A stretch of 64,000 bases of DNA from Gemmatimonadota bacterium (GTDB lineage: Bacteria; Gemmatimonadota; Gemmatimonadetes; Gemmatimonadales; Gemmatimonadaceae): the NCBI GenBank assembly GCA_016871915.1, contig VHBP01000002.1, positions 1-64,000 on the forward strand, written 5' to 3'. This document shows, one piece after another, positions 8,336 to 16,792 of this stretch. The position numbers and the translations under genes are program-made. The notes under the pieces were generated by a model that was given only the letters and a program-made list of their open reading frames with translations, was not told the origin of the DNA and ran no database searches. Position 1 is the stretch's first letter. Every line of letters starts with the position of its first letter.

Positions 8336-11300
8336 ATGACCGCGCCCCTGCAGCTTCGGACCTTCGGCGACTTCCTCCTCGAGCGCGTGCACGAGGACGG
8401 CACCACCGAGACGGTCTATCGCGCTGGAAAGCTGCTGGCCCTCCTCCTGCATCTCACCATCCGCGGTGAGACCCCGCAGCGTCGCGCCGAGCTCGCCGAT
8501 CTCTTCTGGGGGGATGAGGCACTGGACCGGGCCAGGGCCTCGCTCCGTCAGGCGATCGCTTCACTGCACCGCCTCTTGGGAGAGTCCGCGCTGATCGCCA
8601 CGCGGGAGACGGTGCAGTTGGCCCCCGGCGTGGTGGTCACCGACCGCGAGCGCTTCACGGACGCGGTGCGGCGTCGTGATGTCGACGCGGTGCTGACCCT
8701 CTATCGCGGCTCCTTCCTCGCGATGGAGCCACGCGTCGGTGTGGAGTTCGAGCGCTGGGTCGATGCGGAGCGGCGTCGGCTCCGGCGCAGCTATCTGCTG
8801 GTGATGGAGGGCGCGGTCTCAGAGGCGATGCAGGCGGGGGAGGTCACGCGTGCGACCGAGCTGGCCCGCGGGGTGCGCGCGGCCGAGCCGGAGGAGGCGG
8901 ATGGCGTCCGTCTGCTCTTCGATGCCCTTGGCGCCGGAGGGCGAAAATCCGACGCTCGGCGCGTGATCGAGGCCTTCGCCGATCAGATCGGGCAGACCGA
9001 GGAGGCGTTGCCGGCCGAATTGGTGCAGCGGCTCGAGCGGGTGCGAGAGGAGTGGGAACCGGCCGTGGGCGATGCGGAACGCCAGCTCGACGCGGCGGCT
9101 ATTGGTGGACTCGGTGCCGAGTTGGTGGGTCGCGATGCGATCCTCGTCGAGCTGATCGCGGCGGCGGAGCAGGCGCGGCTCGGTACCCCGCGTTCCATCG
9201 TGCTCGTGGGTGTCTCGGGATCAGGGAAGAGCCGGGTGCTCGATGAGTTCGATGCCCGTCTGCGGTTGCGCGGCGCGCGCACCGTGCGGGCGCGTTTCCT
9301 CCCGGCGATGCGCGCGGTCCCGTTCGCCGGCTTAGCGGAGCTCGTCCGCGCGCTCGCGGTCCTGCCGGGGGCTCTTGGGGTGAGTGCCGCGACCGCCGCG
9401 ACCGTGGTGGAGTTCCTCCCGGAGTTACGGAGTGAGTTCCCCGCGGCCGAGGTGCCCGCGCTTGGTGAGGTGGATCGGACGCGTCGGCGACAGGAGGCGC
9501 TCCTGGATCTCATCGCGGCGGTGGCGGAACGCCGTGCGATCTCCGTCCTCGTGGACGATGCGCAGTATGTGGATGCCCAGACCCTCGCCGTGTTGCGCGC
9601 GATCCCGCGACTCCGCGAGGTCCGTCTCCTGTTCGTGCTGGCGGCGTGGACCCCTCTTCTGGATGGGACTGATGGGGTCGAGGTCATCGACCTGCCGTCG
9701 TTGCCCGCCACGTCGATCCACGCGATGCTGGAGCGTCTCGCGCAGTGGACGGGAGCGGCGTGGGAGGACCCGTTCCTCGACCAGCTCACGGCGACCACGC
9801 GTGGGCTGCCGCAGTCGGTCCTGCAGATCGTTCGGGTCCTAGTGAGCGATGGGGTGCTGCGTACGGAGGGAGGGACCTGGTCCACGGAGGATCCCGAACG
9901 TCTGCTCACGCGGGTGAGCGAAGGGCCGTCCCTCGCCATCGATCTTGGCGCGCTCACCGATACCAGTCGCCTCCTTCTTCGTCTCCTCTCCGTGTGGGGA
10001 CGACCGTTCCCGGATCTGGCCCTCCGCGAGATCGCACGCGGCCTCTCCGTGGTCGCCACGGACGAGGCCTGTGATCTCGCGCTGGAGGGGCTTGAGTCAC
10101 GCGGACTCGTCGCCGCGCGCGCCGGGGTCTGGGCCCTTGCGCACGACTCGGTCGCCGCCGCGGTCCGAGCGTCCGATACTCCATCTGATCGCGAGGTGGT
10201 CCGCGGTGCGACCGTTCGCTGGTGGATCACGCAGTCGAGCGTGGATCTCCCGGCGTTGGAGCATCTCACCCTGCTCTGTGCGGAAGCTGACGACCTCCCA
10301 TTGGCGCAGGTCACGGTCTCCACGCTGACACGCAATCCGCGTTGGCGGCGTGTGCAGCGACTTTCGGCGGCACGCTTGGCGAATCGATTGGCGATCGCAG
10401 CGGGGCGCCCCGAGTGGGAGGGCGCGCTCTACACGAGTATGGGGTGGATCGCGCGTCGATCACGGGGAGAGCTCGCGTGGTACTCGGCCGTCGCCTCGCT
10501 AGGGGTTTCCGTGCTCCTCGCCGCCCTCGTCATGTTCTGGCCGCGGCTTCGGGTCGAGGTGGAGCCGCTCGGTGAAGCTCACATGTGGCAGCGTATCGGG
10601 TCCCTCCAAGTGCAGCCACGGGTCGGGATCTACGATGGATTCGGTCGTCGGTTGCGCATCGCTGGGCGGGTTCGAGCTACAGGTGTCGCTGGGACGCGCC
10701 TCGTTGGCGACACGATCCTCGATCTGAGCGATGGCCGCGCTCAGTTCCAGAAGCTAGCGCTGACGGAACTCGTTCCTGATACACGTCTCGGAGGCAGCGT
10801 TCCGGTCCCTCAGCGCATCCGGTTCCATGGGTCGGGACTGATCCTCGGCACTTCGAGCGTGGTGCACGGGATGGTCGGCCCCCTGCTCGCGGGGATGCGT
10901 ATCATCCGCGCAAGCATCAACGGGGAGGTGCTCGATTCCACGCTCGTCGCACGCGTGCCCGTCGGGACCCCGCTCCAGGTCGAGCTCACCTTCTCGTACA
11001 CCACGCCCAACACCACGGCGAATTATGTCGTCGGGGCGGGTCCCACCTGGCTCGATCCCAAGGCCTCGGTGATTCGCATCTCGGGGCTCCCGCGTCCGGT
11101 CATCGATGCGTGGCAGACGGTCGAGTTCGACATCCCCGCGTCGAGCCGGCCCGGGCACCACCATGTGCTGGTCCTGTTTCGCGCCGAGGATTCGGTGGAG
11201 CATCTTTTCTCAGCCACCAATTGGGCGGCGGGGCTCCCCGTTTGGGGAGACGGCAATGATCTGGCGAGCTCACTCTCCGAATCGGAGATCCAGGTCCTGC

Positions 11301-11476
11301 GCCGCGATGGGGTGTTCAAGTACGATCGATACCTCATGCGGAGATACGACACGCAGCAGGCTCAGGGCTCGCTCGGCGGCCTACGACTCGAACGATGGAT
11401 CCCGTCGGAAACCACGGAGGCCACGCCGATCATGGGCACCGCGATCGAGATCGATTTCTTCATTCGCGATCGCTGA
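8336..11476 (+). CDS. Membrane-tethered BTAD/AAA regulator
   Basis: Large (1046 aa) signal-transduction protein. About residues 1-95 resemble the winged-helix DNA-binding domain of SARP-type activators, ~95-245 a helical BTAD domain, and ~265-560 an AAA/STAND-like ATPase with Walker A GVSGSGKS (~292) and Walker B VLVDDAQ (~404). One strong transmembrane helix lies near residues 717-738 (SLGVSVLLAALVMFW). The remaining ~300 residues look beta-rich and would be outside the cytoplasm; I do not recognise their family. The architecture suggests a one-component sensor that binds DNA from the membrane, but its target is unknown. The 3' end overlaps the convergent regulator by 96 bases. Confidence 0.75.
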   Translation: MTAPLQLRTFGDFLLERVHEDGTTETVYRAGKLLALLLHLTIRGETPQRRAELADLFWGDEALDRARASLRQAIASLHRLLGESALIATRETVQLAPGVVVTDRERFTDAVRRRDVDAVLTLYRGSFLAMEPRVGVEFERWVDAERRRLRRSYLLVMEGAVSEAMQAGEVTRATELARGVRAAEPEEADGVRLLFDALGAGGRKSDARRVIEAFADQIGQTEEALPAELVQRLERVREEWEPAVGDAERQLDAAAIGGLGAELVGRDAILVELIAAAEQARLGTPRSIVLVGVSGSGKSRVLDEFDARLRLRGARTVRARFLPAMRAVPFAGLAELVRALAVLPGALGVSAATAATVVEFLPELRSEFPAAEVPALGEVDRTRRRQEALLDLIAAVAERRAISVLVDDAQYVDAQTLAVLRAIPRLREVRLLFVLAAWTPLLDGTDGVEVIDLPSLPATSIHAMLERLAQWTGAAWEDPFLDQLTATTRGLPQSVLQIVRVLVSDGVLRTEGGTWSTEDPERLLTRVSEGPSLAIDLGALTDTSRLLLRLLSVWGRPFPDLALREIARGLSVVATDEACDLALEGLESRGLVAARAGVWALAHDSVAAAVRASDTPSDREVVRGATVRWWITQSSVDLPALEHLTLLCAEADDLPLAQVTVSTLTRNPRWRRVQRLSAARLANRLAIAAGRPEWEGALYTSMGWIARRSRGELAWYSAVASLGVSVLLAALVMFWPRLRVEVEPLGEAHMWQRIGSLQVQPRVGIYDGFGRRLRIAGRVRATGVAGTRLVGDTILDLSDGRAQFQKLALTELVPDTRLGGSVPVPQRIRFHGSGLILGTSSVVHGMVGPLLAGMRIIRASINGEVLDSTLVARVPVGTPLQVELTFSYTTPNTTANYVVGAGPTWLDPKASVIRISGLPRPVIDAWQTVEFDIPASSRPGHHHVLVLFRAEDSVEHLFSATNWAAGLPVWGDGNDLASSLSESEIQVLRRDGVFKYDRYLMRRYDTQQAQGSLGGLRLERWIPSETTEATPIMGTAIEIDFFIRDR

Positions 11477-13039
11477 TTCCCAGGAAAGGAGGCCGTTCGG
11501 TCCGAGCTTGGCCAGGCGTTCGCGAAGCCCCTCCTCGGAGCCCCCGGGCGTCCACCCCACCGGCCGCTCGAGGAGGAGCCCTTCGCGAAGGAGCGTGGCG
11601 AGGAGGTGCAATATGCGGCGGGGGATCCCGTCGCTGGCCCTCTGGAGCCCATCGATCAGGGCATCACTCCAAGCGCTCTCGGGGAGGCGTGCGAGTTGAT
11701 CGACCATCTTGCGGACCCCCTCTCGGCGGAGCGGAGCCAGCACGATAGGGGCCGATGGGAGACGCGCGGGCACGGCGTCGGGCGGGGCCGACACGATCAC
11801 CACGAGCCCCCGAGGGCGCTGATCGTCGATGGCGCTTAGCACCGCGAGGAGTTCGCGGCTGTCATATCGATCCGCATCATCGATGAGGACATGGAGCGGA
11901 CCTTCCGCGGTAATCGCGACCGCGAGGTCCGCGAGCGCATCAGCGGCCTCACCACCCAGGGGATTCCGAGCGCCGAGTGGCAGTCGCTCAATGATGGGCG
12001 CGTAGCGAGGATCGAGCCCCGCCGCGCCGCGGAGTGCGCTCAGCGCCACCGCGAGATCACGGCAGAGCGAGGCTGAGAGCCCGGGGACTCCGTCCAGCGG
12101 CGTCAGCTGGACTACCCGAATACCTTGAGCGGTCGCGTGAGAGGCCAGTTCACGGAGGAGATGCGACCGACCGACGCCTGCGGGGCCGGTCACCCAGAGC
12201 GTCCCGCCTTCTGGTGGGACGCTGTCGAGGCGACGCCGAATCGTCCGGTGTGCCTCCTCGTGAAGGGAGGGTGGCCGAAGCCGTGGCGTCGCAGCGCCAG
12301 AGGTCATCCGCTGACGAAGCGTGGCGAGACGCGCTTCGTCAGCGGGGTCGACGGTGCTACCACGTCGCAGCGTGCGGAGCTCTTGGAAATGGCGTTCGAA
12401 GGCGGCCGCCTCTCCTTGGCGCGCATCGAGTTCCAGCTGGATCCAGAGCAGATCGATCGAGGTCGGGATGATGCGGCGGACGATTGGTACCGCCGAGTGA
12501 AGCATGGCGAGAACGGCCCCAGCCGCCTTCGGTGACCACGAGGCCCGGATCAACGCCTCGAGACGCAGGTCCAGTTGGTGGCGATAGCGCTGGAGCCAAT
12601 CCCGGAGCGCGGGTCCCGCTACGTCGAGGGAATGCCCGAAGGGGGTGGACATGATGTCCAGCGCTCCGGCCAGGTCCCCGCCATCGAGCCGTTGAGCGAC
12701 ATCGACCGCGTCGAGGGAGACCGGGAGTCGGAGGTAGAGGCGCCCGGCCCGATCCTCGAGCGAGTCCGCCCCAAGGGCTCGGCGCAGCCTGAAGAGGGCC
12801 TGCCGTAGGCTATTCGAGCCATTGGCGTCCGAGGTCTCTGGCCAAAGGAGGGTGCGTATGGTTGGGCGTGGGATCCCGGCCTCGCCGGCTAGCGCCAGAA
12901 GGACGAGGAGGACACCGGGCTTCTCACCGATCGGAATGGTGGCCTCTCGAGACCTGCGATGATCCAATCGTATGACTCTCAGCCCTGCGAAGGTCTCGAC
13001 ACGGATCGCACCATCTGGCGGCCCCTGGATGCTTTTCAT
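11381..13039 (-). CDS. Soluble BTAD/ATPase regulator with altered P-loop
   Basis: Second BTAD-family regulator (552 aa), related in layout to its convergent neighbour but without a transmembrane segment. Residues ~15-100 resemble a winged helix (TIRTLLWPETSDANGSNSLR), ~105-255 are BTAD-like helices, and ~265 onward an ATPase. The Walker A site reads GPAGVGRS, with Arg in place of the near-invariant Lys; the Walker B-like LHVLIDDAD is intact. It may bind nucleotide weakly or not at all. It starts at an ATG close to a possible promoter and faces purA across a 227-base intergenic region. The 3' end lies inside the neighbour's last 96 bases. Confidence 0.72.
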   Translation of the reverse strand: MKSIQGPPDGAIRVETFAGLRVIRLDHRRSREATIPIGEKPGVLLVLLALAGEAGIPRPTIRTLLWPETSDANGSNSLRQALFRLRRALGADSLEDRAGRLYLRLPVSLDAVDVAQRLDGGDLAGALDIMSTPFGHSLDVAGPALRDWLQRYRHQLDLRLEALIRASWSPKAAGAVLAMLHSAVPIVRRIIPTSIDLLWIQLELDARQGEAAAFERHFQELRTLRRGSTVDPADEARLATLRQRMTSGAATPRLRPPSLHEEAHRTIRRRLDSVPPEGGTLWVTGPAGVGRSHLLRELASHATAQGIRVVQLTPLDGVPGLSASLCRDLAVALSALRGAAGLDPRYAPIIERLPLGARNPLGGEAADALADLAVAITAEGPLHVLIDDADRYDSRELLAVLSAIDDQRPRGLVVIVSAPPDAVPARLPSAPIVLAPLRREGVRKMVDQLARLPESAWSDALIDGLQRASDGIPRRILHLLATLLREGLLLERPVGWTPGGSEEGLRERLAKLGPNGLLSWESAIANEEIDLDRGAHDRRGLRGFRRDPSFES

Positions 13040-13078
13040 GGGGCCAAATGTTATTTCGGTTCGTTATAGCTCCGTCAA
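13040..13078 (-). promoter_or_regulatory. Putative promoter of the minus-strand BTAD gene
   Basis: On the minus strand TTGACG (13078-13073) is followed after 19 bases by TAACAT (13053-13048), and the ATG comes 8 bases later. The TAACATTTG string resembles the TAnnTTTG element of Bacteroidota. Spacing is longer than ideal. Confidence 0.4.
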
Positions 13079-13170
13079 AGTTATTTACTGGTAAGGTGTG
13101 GCCGCATTTTGACGAGGCAAGGCCACTTTATGTACGTATTTAAATGGCAGGTTTCATGCCGTTTTGTTCG

Positions 13171-13199
13171 TTGTGCGCGTAGGGGATGACCATTAGATT
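13171..13199 (+). promoter_or_regulatory. Putative purA promoter
   Basis: TTGTGC (13171-13176), a 17-base spacer and TAGATT (13194-13199) on the plus strand. Transcription would start near 13206, which is the first base of the terminator-like hairpin that follows. The intergenic region is clearly more AT-rich than its surroundings. Confidence 0.5.
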
Positions 13200-13204
13200 C
13201 CGCC

Positions 13205-13234
13205 AACGCCTCGGGTCCCCCGGGGCGTTTTTTT
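13205..13234 (+). terminator. Intrinsic terminator ahead of purA
   Basis: A 10-bp stem AACGCCTCGG / CCGGGGCGTT (one T-G pair) with loop GTCCC runs straight into seven T residues. This is the only textbook rho-independent terminator in the window, and it lies 33 bases before the purA ATG. It could end an unannotated short transcript from upstream or attenuate purA. Confidence 0.75.
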
Positions 13235-13266
13235 GTGCCCATCCCTCGCGCTCGGAGCCCCGCACG

Positions 13267-14550
13267 ATGTTCGACACCTCGACCCGTACCATCGTCATCG
13301 TTGGCGCACAGTGGGGGGACGAGGGGAAGGGGAAGCTGGTCGATGTCCTCGCCGAGCGCGCCGACTGGGTGGTCCGCTATCAGGGAGGGGCCAACGCGGG
13401 GCACACCGTTCATGTCGGTGACGAGTCCACCGTGCTCCATCAGGTCCCGAGCGGGATCCTGCACCCGGGGGTGCGGTGCGCCATCGGCAACGGTGTGGTG
13501 CTCGACCCTGAGGGGATGTTCGAGGAGGTCGATGGTCTGGTGGCGACGGGGGTCGATGTCGCGGGGCGGCTCTACCTCTCCGATCGCGCGCACCTCGTGA
13601 TGCCCTATCACAAGCTCGTGGACAAGGAGAGCGCGGCGAGCAAGGCGATTGGGACGACGGGGCGGGGGATCGGCCCGGCCTACGAGGACAAGGTCGCGCG
13701 GCGGGGGATCCGCGTGCTCGACCTTCGGCACCCCGCCCGCCTGCGCGTGCTGGTGGAACAAGGGACGGAGCATGCGAACCAGATCCTTTCCGGCTTCGGG
13801 TCGAACAAGCGCGCCGACGCCGCATTCACGTTGGCCGCGCTCGAGCGGATCGCGCCGCGATTGCTCGCCATCGCCGAGGATGTGGGGCTCGCGATCAGTC
13901 GGGCGCAGAAGCAGGGGGCGGCGGTGCTCCTCGAGGGGGCGCAGGGCTCGTTGCTCGATGTGGATCATGGGACCTATCCCTTCGTGACCTCGTCGAACAC
14001 CACGGCGGGAGGGGCGGCGGTCGGCGTCGGGATCTCGCCGCGCAGCATCGACGCGGCCCTGGGGGTGGTGAAGGCGTATACGACCCGCGTGGGCGCCGGC
14101 CCCCTCCCGACCGAATTCGACGCGGCGATGTCCCAGCAGGTGCGGACCCTTGGCAACGAGTTCGGGGCGACGACGGGGCGGCCGCGGCGCTGTGGGTGGT
14201 TCGATGCCGTCGTCGTGCGATACGCCGTGCGCGTGAACGGGCTCACGGGCCTCGCGATCACCAAGCTCGACGTCCTTGACACGCTGGAGCGGATCGGGCT
14301 GTGCGTCGGGTTTCGGGTCGGGGGCGAGGTGATGACCGAGTTCCCCGGCGACCTCGCCGACCTTGAAGGGATCGAGCCCGTGTACGAGTGGTTCGACGGG
14401 TGGGGCACGTCGACCGCCGAGGCGCGGTCGCTCGCCGATCTCCCGACGGCGGCCCGGGCGTACCTGGATCGGATCCAGGCGCTCGTGGAGTGCCCGGCAC
14501 AGTATGTGAGCGTCGGGACGCGTCGGGACCAGATCATCGGGCTCGTCTGA
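13267..14550 (+). CDS. purA: Adenylosuccinate synthetase
   Basis: First committed step of AMP synthesis: IMP + aspartate + GTP to adenylosuccinate. The GTP-binding motif AQWGDEGKGK is near the N-terminus and QGGANAGHT follows. TTGRGIGPAYEDK, EGAQGSLLDVDHGTYP and TRVGAGPLPTE are all family hallmarks. The length of 427 aa is standard. The ATG giving MFDTSTRTIVIVG is chosen because upstream in-frame codons run through the terminator hairpin. A GC-rich set of palindromes follows the stop. Confidence 0.97.
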   Translation: MFDTSTRTIVIVGAQWGDEGKGKLVDVLAERADWVVRYQGGANAGHTVHVGDESTVLHQVPSGILHPGVRCAIGNGVVLDPEGMFEEVDGLVATGVDVAGRLYLSDRAHLVMPYHKLVDKESAASKAIGTTGRGIGPAYEDKVARRGIRVLDLRHPARLRVLVEQGTEHANQILSGFGSNKRADAAFTLAALERIAPRLLAIAEDVGLAISRAQKQGAAVLLEGAQGSLLDVDHGTYPFVTSSNTTAGGAAVGVGISPRSIDAALGVVKAYTTRVGAGPLPTEFDAAMSQQVRTLGNEFGATTGRPRRCGWFDAVVVRYAVRVNGLTGLAITKLDVLDTLERIGLCVGFRVGGEVMTEFPGDLADLEGIEPVYEWFDGWGTSTAEARSLADLPTAARAYLDRIQALVECPAQYVSVGTRRDQIIGLV

Positions 14551-14575
14551 CCGCTCCCGTCTGACCCGCCTGCGC

Positions 14576-14607
14576 GGGGCGCCCGGGGCGCCCGGGGGCC
14601 CGGGGGC
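14576..14607. terminator. GC-palindrome hairpin after purA
   Basis: Two tandem copies of GGGGCGCCC (14576-14584 and 14585-14593), followed by GGGGGCCCGGGGG, can fold into very stable stems just after purA. No T-run follows, so any termination would not be classical. Confidence 0.45.
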
Positions 14608-14658
14608 TACCGCCGCCGAATGTGACCTGGGTCCTAATTGTCTCGTCCCCGAGGCGAC

Positions 14659-14664
14659 TACCTT
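14659..14664 (+). promoter_or_regulatory. -10-like TACCTT ahead of lipoprotein gene
   Basis: TACCTTCCG matches the recurring TAnnTT(T)CCG element of this window. It predicts a leader of about 60 bases for the lipoprotein gene at 14731. No convincing -35 is seen. Confidence 0.35.
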
Positions 14665-14730
14665 CCGTCTGTCGTCCTTTCTCGTCGGCCCCCTGGGTCG
14701 ACCGTCTCTCTCGCTCGCATCGAGGTTCGA

Positions 14731-15318
14731 ATGTCCCGGCGTCGTGCAATGTGGTTCGTCGCGGTGATCGTGACCGTCGCGGCCTGTGGTGGGTCCAAGG
14801 CCGCCAAGACCGCGCCCACCCCAGAGGAGCTGAACGCCGCCGCGCTCGGCGTGCCGACCTGGTTCATCAAGCCCCCGGTCGACTCGAACATCATCTATGC
14901 CCCGGTGACCGCGGTGTCGCGTGACATGCAGCTCGCGATCGACAAGGCGCAGTCCGATGGGCGCTTCGCCCTCGCGCAGCAGCTCGAGACCCGCTTCGAG
15001 GGCATGTCGAAGCGCTTCCAAGAGGAGACGGGCTCGGGCGCCGATGCGCAGATACTCGAGCAGTTCAGTGTGGCGTACAAGGGGATCGTGATGCAGACGG
15101 TGAACGGCTCGCGCATGGCGAAGCAGGAGATCCGCAACGAGGGGACGCAGTTCCGCGTCTTCGCCCTCATGGAGCTCCCGTCGGGGCCGGCGGCGGTCGC
15201 GTTGCAGCAGCGGATCCGGTCCAATGAGCAGCTCCTCTCGCGGATGCGGGCTACGCAGGCCTATGCGGAGCTCGACGCGCAGGTGAAGCGGTTCCAGGAG
15301 ACGCAGAAGCAGCCCTGA
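14731..15318 (+). CDS. LPP20-like lipoprotein
   Basis: Secreted lipoprotein of 195 residues. The N-terminus MSRRRAMWFVAVIVTVAAC is a lipoprotein signal peptide with Cys at residue 19, followed by a Gly/Ser/Lys linker. The body resembles the LPP20 family: a PTWFIKPP start, then an alpha-helical stretch with alternating small and charged residues and a Gln-rich coiled-coil-like C-terminus. Function is unknown; a periplasmic or outer-membrane-anchored location is inferred. In-frame start codons further upstream are rejected because they would bury the signal peptide. Confidence 0.7.
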   Translation: MSRRRAMWFVAVIVTVAACGGSKAAKTAPTPEELNAAALGVPTWFIKPPVDSNIIYAPVTAVSRDMQLAIDKAQSDGRFALAQQLETRFEGMSKRFQEETGSGADAQILEQFSVAYKGIVMQTVNGSRMAKQEIRNEGTQFRVFALMELPSGPAAVALQQRIRSNEQLLSRMRATQAYAELDAQVKRFQETQKQP

Positions 15319-15333
15319 GCCGCGGGGGGACGC

Positions 15334-15356
15334 GGGGCGGCGCTATGCGCCGCCCC
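15334..15356. terminator. Perfect GC hairpin after lipoprotein gene
   Basis: A perfect 10-bp stem GGGGCGGCGC / GCGCCGCCCC with a 3-base TAT loop begins 16 bases after the lipoprotein stop. No T-run. It probably protects or ends the upstream transcript. Confidence 0.55.
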
Positions 15357-15364
15357 CACGTGAG

Positions 15365-15399
15365 GGGAGCCGGGTCGGGTTAGATTCCGCTCGGCTCCC
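15365..15399 (+). promoter_or_regulatory. glyS -10 element inside an inverted repeat
   Basis: GGGAGCCG (15365-15372) and CGGCTCCC (15392-15399) form a perfect inverted repeat enclosing TAGATT (15381-15386), the likely glyS -10. The right arm would lie at the transcription start and is followed by TTT. It could be an operator, or a weak terminator of the preceding gene. Confidence 0.4.
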
Positions 15400-15411
15400 T
15401 TTCCCATCCCC

Positions 15412-16788
15412 ATGCCCCGCCCCGACGTCCTCGAGACCCTCGTCAGCCTCGCCAAACGGCGCGGCTTCATCTTCCAGTCCTCCGAGATCTACGGCGGCAC
15501 CGGATCCGTCTGGGACTACGGCCCATTAGGGGTCGAGCTCAAGAACAACGTCAAGGCGCGGTGGTGGAACGCGATGGTCCGCGAGCGCGACGACGTGGAG
15601 GGGCTCGACGCGGCGATCCTAATGCACCCCAAGGTCTGGGAGGCCTCGGGGCATGTGAGCGGCTTCTCGGATCCCTTAGTCGACTGCAAGGCATGCAAGG
15701 CGCGCTTCCGCGCCGACAAGCTCGGCGATGCGGTCTGCCCCAGAAAGCCCTCGAAGCAGCCGGGGGAGCACGCCGACTGTCAGCTCACCGAGCCGCGCCA
15801 GTTCAATCTGATGTTCAAGACCTTCATTGGGCCGGTGGAGGAGTCGGCCTCGGTGGTCTACCTGCGGCCCGAGACGGCGCAGGGGATCTTCGTGAACTTC
15901 CTGAACGTGCAGCAGGCCACGCGGCAGAAGGTGCCGTTCGGGATCGCGCAGATCGGGAAGGCGTTCCGCAACGAGATCACCCCAGGGAACTTCATCTTCC
16001 GTACGCGTGAGTTCGAGCAGATGGAGATGCAGTTCTTCGTCGAGCCGGGCACCGACATGGAGCACTTCGAGCGCTGGAAGCAGACCCGCCTCGAGTGGCA
16101 CCTCGGGCTCGGCCTCGATCGTGATCGCCTCGCGTTCCATCAGCACACCGACAAGGAACTGGCGCACTATGCGCGTGCGGCCTTCGACATCAACTTCGAC
16201 TTCGGCGGGACCCTCGGCTTCCAAGAGATCGAAGGGGTGCATAACCGATCCGACTTCGACCTGCGGCAGCATCAAGAATTCTCGTCCAAGAAGCTCGAGT
16301 ATGTGGATCAGGCGAACAACAAGCGCTACCTCCCCTATGTGATCGAGACCTCGGTCGGGGTCGATCGCGTCACCCTCGCGATCCTCGTGAACGCCTTGCG
16401 TGAGGAAGCGGTGGAGGGTGAACAGGAAGGCCGCACCGTGATGGGCTTCCACCCCGCGCTCGCCCCCATCAAGGCCGGCGTCTTTCCGCTCACCAAGAAG
16501 GATGGGCAGCCCGAGATGGCGGAGCGGCTCGCGTCGGCGCTGCGCAAGCGCTTCCCGGTCTTCTACGACGAGGCGGGGGCGATCGGCCGTCGCTACCGCC
16601 GGCAGGATGAGGCGGGGACGCCGTTCGGGATCACCATCGACAGCGACTCCACCGCGAACGACAGCGTGACGATCCGGTTCCGCGACGACATGGGACAGAT
16701 CCGCGTCGCGACGTCGCGGGTGGCCGAGGTGCTGGGACGCTATCTCGAGGCCGATCACGCGCGGGCCGACTCGCGCCTGGTGGAGTGA
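15412..16788 (+). CDS. glyS: Glycyl-tRNA synthetase (single-chain type)
   Basis: Class II synthetase charging tRNA-Gly, of the homodimeric single-polypeptide type rather than the alpha2-beta2 form. Recognisable segments are [84 protein letters not shown] and a C-terminal anticodon-binding region. Length 458 aa fits the bacterial form. The M3 peptidase gene follows after 4 bases, so glyS probably leads a four-gene transcription unit. Confidence 0.96.
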   Translation: MPRPDVLETLVSLAKRRGFIFQSSEIYGGTGSVWDYGPLGVELKNNVKARWWNAMVRERDDVEGLDAAILMHPKVWEASGHVSGFSDPLVDCKACKARFRADKLGDAVCPRKPSKQPGEHADCQLTEPRQFNLMFKTFIGPVEESASVVYLRPETAQGIFVNFLNVQQATRQKVPFGIAQIGKAFRNEITPGNFIFRTREFEQMEMQFFVEPGTDMEHFERWKQTRLEWHLGLGLDRDRLAFHQHTDKELAHYARAAFDINFDFGGTLGFQEIEGVHNRSDFDLRQHQEFSSKKLEYVDQANNKRYLPYVIETSVGVDRVTLAILVNALREEAVEGEQEGRTVMGFHPALAPIKAGVFPLTKKDGQPEMAERLASALRKRFPVFYDEAGAIGRRYRRQDEAGTPFGITIDSDSTANDSVTIRFRDDMGQIRVATSRVAEVLGRYLEADHARADSRLVE

Positions 16789-16792
16789 ACGG

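Noticed and set aside
14574-14607. Direct repeats GGGGCGCCC as an integration site
   Set aside because: Only two short, self-palindromic copies, no integrase and no tRNA; better explained as post-purA hairpins.
14715-14745. GGTTCGAAT, resembling a tRNA T-arm
   Set aside because: The flanking bases do not form the T-stem and no acceptor or anticodon arm can be built around it.
13081-15021. 646-codon minus-strand open frame opposite purA
   Set aside because: Antisense to purA and the lipoprotein gene, no domain seen, and it crosses the purA terminator hairpin.
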